From assembly GCA_030602965.1 (NCBI GenBank), contig JAUVYS010000077.1, positions 1-6,269 on the forward strand: 6,269 nt of DNA, in the 5' to 3' direction. The DNA is from Candidatus Bathyarchaeota archaeon. Lineage in GTDB: Archaea > Thermoproteota > Bathyarchaeia > RBG-16-48-13 > JAGMEO01. Made by a program: the position numbers and the translations under genes. The notes beneath the pieces were generated by a model. That model made no database searches, was not told the origin of the DNA, and was given only the letters and a program-made list of their open reading frames with translations. This document shows, piece by piece, positions 1-4,892 of this stretch (position 1 is its first letter; the number at the start of each line of letters is the position of its first letter).

Positions 1-1
1 A

Positions 2-670
2 AAATATCTGAATTCTCTAAAACTAAAGAAGGAATTACCTGAGGTCGGTGAAGACATTAAAGTCATGGGTTTACGTCGAGATAAAGATATAAAATTGACA
101 ATCGCTGCAGCTTTCATAAGTAGTATAACCCCTGATAAAGATCATTATCTGAACATTAAAGAGGAAATAAGAAACAGAATAGCAGATCTTGCTGTAAAAA
201 TAAATGATAATCCTGTTGACGTATTCGTTAACATGGCTGATGACCCTTCAAAGGACGCATTCTATTTAACTGTCACTGGAACCTCGGCTGAACAGGGAGA
301 TGATGGAAACACTGGAAGAGGAAACCGTGTCAATGGATTGATCACTCCTTTAAGACCTATGTCATTGGAAGCAACTGCTGGAAAGAACCCAGTGAACCAT
401 GTTGGGAAAATATATAATGTACTTGCAGGACGGACTGCTAGAAATATTTATGATCAGGTTGATGGTGTGAAGGAAGTCTACGTAAAAATCTTGAGTCAAA
501 TAGGTATACCAATAGATGAGCCGATGATTGCTGATGTGCAATTGATTTTAGACAAAGGCACTTCCTTACAGCAGATCAAGCCTACCATAACTGCCATAGT
601 TGATGAACAGCTAAATGACATTAAAAAGATAACCAATTTAATTTATGAAGGCAAAGTAACGCTATTCTAG
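2..670 (+). CDS. S-adenosylmethionine synthetase, archaeal type (3' part; 5' end outside the window)
   Basis: This enzyme makes S-adenosylmethionine from methionine and ATP, releasing phosphate and pyrophosphate, in the cytoplasm. The frame is open from base 2 to the TAG at 668-670, giving 222 visible codons. The family is usually about 400 residues, so roughly the first 180 are off the left edge. The ATG at 65 is an internal Met: the codons before it read LPEVGEDIKVMGLR, a conserved stretch of the archaeal family. The family core is plain: a DDPSKDAFYLTVTGTSAEQGD-like segment at about 239-302, then GDDGNTGRGNRVNGLI and PLRPMSLEATAGKNPVNHVGK at about 299-410. These Gly-, Arg- and Lys-rich loops are typical of archaeal MAT (PF01941) and quite unlike bacterial MetK. 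The C-terminus ends in the family's usual way (EGKVTLF). Nothing looks broken. Its promoter lies outside the window. Confidence 0.95.
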   Translation, partial: KYLNSLKLKKELPEVGEDIKVMGLRRDKDIKLTIAAAFISSITPDKDHYLNIKEEIRNRIADLAVKINDNPVDVFVNMADDPSKDAFYLTVTGTSAEQGDDGNTGRGNRVNGLITPLRPMSLEATAGKNPVNHVGKIYNVLAGRTARNIYDQVDGVKEVYVKILSQIGIPIDEPMIADVQLILDKGTSLQQIKPTITAIVDEQLNDIKKITNLIYEGKVTLF

Positions 671-695
671 AAAGCGGGTAGGTTTTGTATCGTCA

Positions 696-713
696 TTTCA
701 TGTTTTCATGAAA
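696..713. repeat. Perfect inverted repeat TTTCATG-TTTT-CATGAAA, operator or hairpin
   Basis: Two 7-base arms at 696-702 and 707-713 are exact inverse complements around a TTTT spacer. The repeat starts 25 nt after the stop of the AdoMet synthetase gene and ends 8 bp before the TATA-like box at 722-729. It could be an operator for the downstream small gene, or a weak hairpin in the 3' tail of the upstream transcript. It is AT-rich and no poly-T tract follows it, so a bacterial-type terminator is unlikely. Its function is inferred from position only. Confidence 0.45.
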
Positions 714-721
714 AATGTTAC

Positions 722-729
722 TTTATAAT
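722..729 (+). promoter_or_regulatory. Candidate archaeal TATA box for the 73-codon gene
   Basis: TTTATAAT resembles the archaeal TATA consensus TTTATATA. Spacing of about 26 nt puts a transcription start near 752, giving a leader of about 15 nt before the ATG at 767. That short leader contains a weak GGAAG at 754-758, 8 nt before the start codon. A conventional purine-rich BRE is not clear. Confidence 0.4.
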
Positions 730-766
730 AGGAGTAATCAAATATTTCAATCTGGAAGTATGAAAC

Positions 767-988
767 ATGTCTGAAAAATCTAGACCTAAAGCAAAATTTT
801 TTACAACACTTCCTAATGGAGATTACCTAAATTTTGCAGTCTGGCAAGGAAAAGCGGATCCATCCGCGGAAGTATTCACTGTCCAAATTAGTCACAAAGA
901 AGGTGAGATCTGGGAGACAGTTGGGCGGCTTGCAATATATAGAACTTCCGAAGGTGTCTATTCTAAACTTCCTGAACGCCAAACGTAA
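767..988 (+). CDS. Small conserved-looking protein of unknown function (73 residues)
   Basis: I do not recognise a named family. The product is 73 residues with no Cys, no signal peptide and no membrane segment. It has two Trp (26 and 49), a basic N-terminus (KSRPKAK) and alternating hydrophobic/polar runs at about 8-15, 19-27, 34-42, 47-59 and 63-68. These suggest a compact all-beta fold of about five strands with Gly turns (PNGDY, SHKEGE, TSEGVY). It looks like a real gene for three reasons: it has its own TATA-like box, it fills most of the space between two firm genes on the same strand, and the amino-acid pattern is protein-like. The ATG at 767 is preferred. An ATG at 760 is out of frame and meets a stop after four codons. 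Neighbours are an AdoMet synthetase and an IMPase-family phosphatase, which do not reveal a role. A small RNA- or protein-binding beta-barrel is possible but unproven. Confidence 0.65.
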   Translation: MSEKSRPKAKFFTTLPNGDYLNFAVWQGKADPSAEVFTVQISHKEGEIWETVGRLAIYRTSEGVYSKLPERQT

Positions 989-1062
989 ACTAAAGGTCAA
1001 TTTAATCCATAAGACGGAATAGTGAGATCTCCAACTTCAATGATTTAATTGGACTAATCGAA

Positions 1063-1827
1063 ATGTCACTTCAAATGAAGAAATTAGCTGTTCTAGCTGC
1101 TAAAGAGGCAGGGAATATTCTCTTAGAAAATTTTAGTAAAAAGAAGATTATAAAGTCTAAATCTGGCGGAGAGCTAGTTACAGATTCAGATATCAAAAGT
1201 GAAGAAAAAATCATTGGTTTAATAAAAGAAAATTATCCTGATCATTCCATACTACCTGAAGAAAAGGGAACATTGAAGAAAAATTCTGATTACACCTGGA
1301 TAATTGATCCTTTAGATGGAACTCATAATTTCATTCATGGTCTTCCTTTATTTGCTGTCTCAATAGCCCTAGAGTATAAAGGTGAAATAGTGTTAGGGGT
1401 TGTGAACATTCCTTTCTTCAACGAAGTATATTTAACCGAGAAAGGAAAAGGAGCTTATTGTAATGGCACAAAAATTTCTGTTTCAAAAAAGAACCTCAAG
1501 GAAGCCTTTTTATTATATGGAAGTAGACTTTTGAAAAAAGGGAAAATTGAAAAGCCCTCTTTTTTCAACTTAGTTGACTCGGTTTTTAGAACTAGAATAA
1601 TCGGGGCAACAGCTGTTTGTCTTACATTGGTTGCTTCTGGTAAAGCAGAAGCCTATGTCACACTTGGTAAACCAGAAGATGTTGCAGGTGGATGTTTAAT
1701 ACTTGAAGAAGCCAAAGGAACTATAACTGATCTAAATGGTAGCTCTTGGAATCCTTACATGAAAATGTTTGTGGCTTCTAATGGTAAAACACACGAAAAA
1801 ATGTTGAATATTTTGAGATCAGAATAA
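1063..1827 (+). CDS. Inositol monophosphatase-family phosphatase (archaeal IMPase/FBPase-like)
   Basis: This is a Mg2+-dependent sugar-phosphate phosphatase of 254 residues, the usual length. The metal site is visible in order: D41 in LVTDSD, E66 in ILPEEKG, the signature WIIDPLDGT (D82, L84, D85), GATAV at 181-185, and D206 in PEDVAGG. In most relatives the last motif is WDxAAG; here Glu205 replaces Trp, and the following EAGG is EAKG, so substrate preference may differ. Archaeal members often hydrolyse both inositol-1-phosphate and fructose-1,6-bisphosphate, and some use NADP or PAP. The sequence does not decide which. The start at 1063 has no clear ribosome-binding site (only GGA at 1051-1053); a second in-frame ATG at 1075 is a possible alternative. 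The gene lies 74 nt after the small orphan gene and faces glmS tail to tail, with 29 nt between the stop codons. Confidence 0.93.
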   Translation: MSLQMKKLAVLAAKEAGNILLENFSKKKIIKSKSGGELVTDSDIKSEEKIIGLIKENYPDHSILPEEKGTLKKNSDYTWIIDPLDGTHNFIHGLPLFAVSIALEYKGEIVLGVVNIPFFNEVYLTEKGKGAYCNGTKISVSKKNLKEAFLLYGSRLLKKGKIEKPSFFNLVDSVFRTRIIGATAVCLTLVASGKAEAYVTLGKPEDVAGGCLILEEAKGTITDLNGSSWNPYMKMFVASNGKTHEKMLNILRSE

Positions 1828-1844
1828 AAGTCTTAATCTCATCT

Positions 1845-1864
1845 ATTATTTCAGATTTATTTTA
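1845..1864 (+). terminator. Possible T-rich terminator after the phosphatase gene
   Basis: The run ATTATTTCAGATTTATTTTA begins 17 nt after the phosphatase stop. Archaeal RNA polymerase often stops at T-rich tracts without a hairpin. The tract overlaps the end of the convergent glmS gene, so part of its composition is fixed by coding. This is a weak call. Confidence 0.25.
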
Positions 1865-3686
1865 CAGTAACTGACTTTGCAAGGTTTCTAGGTTTGTCTG
1901 GATCGAGATTTCTTTCTACTGCAATATAATAAGCTAAAAGCTGCAATGGAATAATAAAGGGTATCGGAGATAGGACTTCAGGAAAACCTTTGGGAACTTC
2001 AATATAATCGTCTGCCAATTGCTTAATCTCTTCATCCCCCTCTTCTATAATAGCAATTACAGAGGCTCCTCTTGCCTTCATCTCCATGATGTTGCCAATT
2101 ATGGTTTTATGCGTGCCGTCCATTGGACATACAAATACAACAGGGAAACCAGGTTCAACTAAACTTATTGGTCCATGTTTGCTTTCTCCTGCTGGAAAAG
2201 CTATTGAAGGAATATAAGCTATCTCCATGAGTTTCAATCTCCCCTCATAAGCGGTAGCTGTGCTTATTCCTCGACCAAGGAAAAAGAATGCTTTTGCATC
2301 CTTGTATTTCTTCGCAATCTGTTTCACTTTCTCAGCTTTTGTGTCAATAATCTCCTTTACAGCATTTGGTATATCTTCTATCTTATCAGCTAAAAGATCC
2401 ATCTCATCTTGTGATACTTTTCCTCGCTTCTTTGCAAGTCTGATGGCCAGTTGAGTCAAGATTGAAAGTTGAGAGGTGAACGTTTTTGTTGCTGCGACTC
2501 CAATTTCTGGACCTGAATGCTGGTCAATGTATATCCTTGAAATCCGGGTTAAGGTTGAATTGATAACATTAGTTAGAGCAAGGATTGTTGCTGCTTGTTG
2601 TCGAGCGTATTCTACAGCTGCTAAAGTGTCTGAGGTTTCACCTGATTGGCTAACTGCCAATATGGTGCTATTAATGCTTACAGCTTTGCCCTGTTGATCA
2701 ATAAATTCTGAGGATATTGCTGGATAAGATGTCAAGAAAGCTAGTTTAGAAAATATGTAGGAAGCAGCTAAACAAGCATGATACGAAGTACCTGCAGCTA
2801 CGAGAAATATTTCAGTTCCACGATCAAGAAAGGTAGTCATTAAGTCAAGATAGTGTTCTTGCAATCTGAGACTGTCTCGTAAACGTTCTGGCTGCTCGTG
2901 GATTTCCTTCAGCATAAAATGTGGATAACCCTCTTTTTTCGCCATTTCAGGATTCCAATCAATAATTTTCTGCTTCCTTGTAACTAGTTTAAAATCAGCG
3001 GTTTTTCTGATTTCATAACCTTTTTCTGATATTATTACAAGTTCTCCATTTTCTATTATTACAGCTTTATTTGTAAGTGGTAAAAATGCTGGAATATCTG
3101 AGGCAAAATATATTCCGTCTTCACCAACACCAATAATGAGTGGGCTTTCATTTCTCACGCAGATTATTTTATCAGGCTCTTTTGTTGAAATCACTGCAAT
3201 TGCATAAGAACCATCAAGCCTTTTCACAGCTTGATGAACAGCTTTTATTAAATCAAGCGAAGGATTTTTATCCCAAATCTCCTCAATTAAATGCGGAATT
3301 ATTTCAGTGTCAGTTTTAGATTTAAAATTATGACCATTTTTCTCAAGTTCCTTCTTCAACTCTATAAAATTCTCTATGATTCCATTATGTATGACTGCGA
3401 TCTTTCCCTTACAATCAGTGTGTGGGTGCGCGTTAATTTGTAATGGAGCACCATGGGTTGCCCATCTTGTGTGTCCAAAACCTATGCTTCCGGGTAAATC
3501 GTCAAGATCATGAATTTTATGAACTTCATCGATTTTTCCTTGGTCTTTTTTTATGTGAAGTTTTCCATCACATATGGTAATTTCTCCAACAGAGTCATAG
3601 CCACGATACTCCAGTCTCTTTAATGCAGCGTGAATAAGAGGTGCTGCCTTACCTTGTTTGAGGATACAACCAAAAATCCCACACAA
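1857..3686 (-). CDS. glmS: Glutamine--fructose-6-phosphate aminotransferase (isomerizing), TTG start
   Basis: GlmS makes glucosamine-6-phosphate from fructose-6-phosphate and glutamine, the entry step to UDP-GlcNAc and amino-sugar synthesis, in the cytoplasm. The 609-residue length matches the family. The N-terminal glutaminase (about 1-235) starts MCGIFG with nucleophile Cys2 and carries GHTRWATHG (71-79), HNGIIENF (100-107) and the KTDTE segment (124-128). Two SIS sugar-isomerase domains follow, with GTSYHA (299-304), SQSGETSDT (346-354), ATKTFTSQ (399-406), the catalytic Glu488 and His504 (ESKHGP), and the C-terminal RNLAKSVTVK with Lys604. The start codon is TTG at 3684-3686. Cys must follow the initiator directly, a stop lies in frame two codons upstream, and the nearby ATG (3704-3706) is out of frame. 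YDSVGEIT replaces the usual YDSAGIAV near residue 31, a mild divergence. All catalytic residues are present, so the enzyme should be active. Confidence 0.97.
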   Translation of the reverse strand: MCGIFGCILKQGKAAPLIHAALKRLEYRGYDSVGEITICDGKLHIKKDQGKIDEVHKIHDLDDLPGSIGFGHTRWATHGAPLQINAHPHTDCKGKIAVIHNGIIENFIELKKELEKNGHNFKSKTDTEIIPHLIEEIWDKNPSLDLIKAVHQAVKRLDGSYAIAVISTKEPDKIICVRNESPLIIGVGEDGIYFASDIPAFLPLTNKAVIIENGELVIISEKGYEIRKTADFKLVTRKQKIIDWNPEMAKKEGYPHFMLKEIHEQPERLRDSLRLQEHYLDLMTTFLDRGTEIFLVAAGTSYHACLAASYIFSKLAFLTSYPAISSEFIDQQGKAVSINSTILAVSQSGETSDTLAAVEYARQQAATILALTNVINSTLTRISRIYIDQHSGPEIGVAATKTFTSQLSILTQLAIRLAKKRGKVSQDEMDLLADKIEDIPNAVKEIIDTKAEKVKQIAKKYKDAKAFFFLGRGISTATAYEGRLKLMEIAYIPSIAFPAGESKHGPISLVEPGFPVVFVCPMDGTHKTIIGNIMEMKARGASVIAIIEEGDEEIKQLADDYIEVPKGFPEVLSPIPFIIPLQLLAYYIAVERNLDPDKPRNLAKSVTVK

Positions 3687-3732
3687 ATCTCAAGAACCCC
3701 AGGCATCTAATTTAGTTTCTGTTTAATATCTT

Positions 3733-3740
3733 GATATAAA
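3733..3740 (-). promoter_or_regulatory. Candidate archaeal TATA box for glmS
   Basis: Read on the minus strand this is TTTATATC, seven of eight bases of the archaeal TATA consensus. A start about 26 nt downstream would fall near 3710 and give a leader of about 23 nt before the TTG at 3686. The leader has no convincing ribosome-binding site; the GAG two bases before the start codon is too close. This suggests glmS has its own promoter even though it lies downstream of the synthetase pair on the same strand. Confidence 0.45.
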
Positions 3741-3760
3741 GACTTCTAAAGAAATCAATT

Positions 3761-3768
3761 CTCGCGAG
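3761..3768. repeat. GC-rich palindrome CTCGCGAG upstream of the glmS TATA box
   Basis: A perfect 8-bp palindrome stands in otherwise very AT-rich intergenic DNA. It is 20 bp upstream of the candidate glmS TATA box and 31 bp past the stop of the DRTGG gene. Its position would suit an activator or repressor site. Symmetry does not extend beyond 8 bp, so chance cannot be excluded. Confidence 0.25.
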
Positions 3769-3799
3769 TTATGAGTTTTTTAGCTTTTATGAGAATAAA

Positions 3800-4882
3800 T
3801 TAGGCGCTTAGAATTTTCAGTATGTCTTGCCATTTCACATGTTCTTCAATCATTTTTTTCGTTAACTTAATCTTCTTTTTGTCTGTATACTTCATGCGAC
3901 CTGTAACTTCTCTTGTTTTGGAAACGGTTGTATATGTGTCGTATGGGACGAGGAGAACTGGTACACCTTGATGTTCTGCCCTCGCTAACACACGAACATC
4001 AGGGTAAAGATTTCCTGTCAGGATCAGTGCTGATGTGTCTGTTTGTAAAGCGGCTAGCTGAATATCAGATCTATCGCCACCAGTAATTATGGCTTTGTTT
4101 GCTGATCTCCTGAAATAGGTCAAAGCACTTTCTGGAGTCATAGCTCCAATAAGAAAATCTTCAACTAGGTTATCCAGATTTTCACTTCCTGCTAATATAT
4201 CTCCACCGATCCTGTTGTGAATTTCTCTCACAGTTGGCGATCGGAGTTCTGTTATCTCTGGCGCTATTCCTAGAATATTTACTTCGTTTTTCTCTAGTAT
4301 AGGGCGGAAGAAGCCTTTTACACGTTCAATTATTATTTTAGGTACATCATTGAGTATTGTTCCAATGAATCCTACTTTATCTTTCTTAATACACTCATAG
4401 TAATATACAATCTGGCAAATTGTATCGTCGTCGATGACCTTTGAGACCAATAGCATTTTTGAGTCCATCTTTTTTGCTAGTGTTATAGGATCTATTTTCA
4501 GGCAGGCTCCACATCCTAAAGTTTTGGGGCCTTCTATGACCATTATATCCTTGTCCTTGCAGCATTCCATGTAGGCCTCAAGGATTTTCTTTTCGTAGCG
4601 AACGGGTTTATGTTTTAGATACTCTTCGAGAAATCTGTAGTGAAAGATCACTGGAGAAACAATTTCCTTGGGATGTTCAAGTTTCAATACATGTCTCATT
4701 AGCTCAGCATCATCATCGAAGGTTACGCCATCAGCATCTCTAGCTGTATCATATCCAATGGGCTTGAAATAGCCAACCTTGTAGCCTTCTTCTTGAAATT
4801 TTAAAGCAAGTCCCAAACAAACTGCAGTTTTTCCACTGGAACTAACAGACGAACAAACATACAAACTTCTTGTTTTAATCAT
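3800..4882 (-). CDS. Stand-alone BioD-like P-loop plus DRTGG-domain protein (phosphotransacetylase N-terminal family)
   Basis: This 360-residue protein matches the N-terminal half of bacterial phosphotransacetylase (COG0857) but lacks the catalytic PTA_PTB domain. Residues 1 to about 210 form a dethiobiotin-synthetase-like P-loop domain. The nucleotide loop is SSVSSSGKT (11-19, Lys18, Thr19), with KPIG at 40-43 and IEGP at 116-119. Residues of about 215-325 form a DRTGG domain with ITGGDRSDIQLAAL (266-279). All eight Cys (10, 22, 107, 108, 124, 127, 156, 164) lie in the P-loop domain, with a CGAC pair at 124-127 just after IEGP. BioD activity is unlikely given the fusion and context. The gene starts 10 nt after the stop of the acyl-CoA synthetase, preceded by a weak GAAGAG, so the two are almost certainly co-transcribed. 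A nucleotide-dependent regulator of acetyl-CoA/acetate metabolism is the best inference. No enzymatic reaction can be assigned. Confidence 0.88.
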   Translation of the reverse strand: MIKTRSLYVCSSVSSSGKTAVCLGLALKFQEEGYKVGYFKPIGYDTARDADGVTFDDDAELMRHVLKLEHPKEIVSPVIFHYRFLEEYLKHKPVRYEKKILEAYMECCKDKDIMVIEGPKTLGCGACLKIDPITLAKKMDSKMLLVSKVIDDDTICQIVYYYECIKKDKVGFIGTILNDVPKIIIERVKGFFRPILEKNEVNILGIAPEITELRSPTVREIHNRIGGDILAGSENLDNLVEDFLIGAMTPESALTYFRRSANKAIITGGDRSDIQLAALQTDTSALILTGNLYPDVRVLARAEHQGVPVLLVPYDTYTTVSKTREVTGRMKYTDKKKIKLTKKMIEEHVKWQDILKILSA

Positions 4883-4892
4883 TGCTCTTCAA

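Noticed and set aside
65..67. ATG at 65 as the start of the AdoMet synthetase gene
   Set aside because: Conserved family sequence continues upstream in frame to the window edge, so the gene is cut by the edge and this Met is internal.
834..1022. 62-codon open frame on the plus strand
   Set aside because: It overlaps the 73-codon gene in another frame, has a Lys/Arg-rich low-information product and no promoter or ribosome-binding site of its own.
2260..2697. Two open frames (2260-2454 and 2476-2697) on the plus strand inside glmS
   Set aside because: They are antisense to the strongly conserved SIS domains of glmS; their hydrophobic/Ser-rich products are what the reverse strand of such coding DNA gives.
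3687..3799. glmS ribozyme/riboswitch upstream of glmS
   Set aside because: The gap is 113 nt, AT-rich, lacks the ribozyme's conserved core that I could look for, and the element is known from bacteria rather than archaea.
3800..4882. Dethiobiotin synthetase or cobyrinic acid diamide synthase
   Set aside because: The P-loop fold is shared, but the DRTGG domain, the lack of other biotin or cobalamin genes and the synthetase partner point to the phosphotransacetylase N-terminal family.
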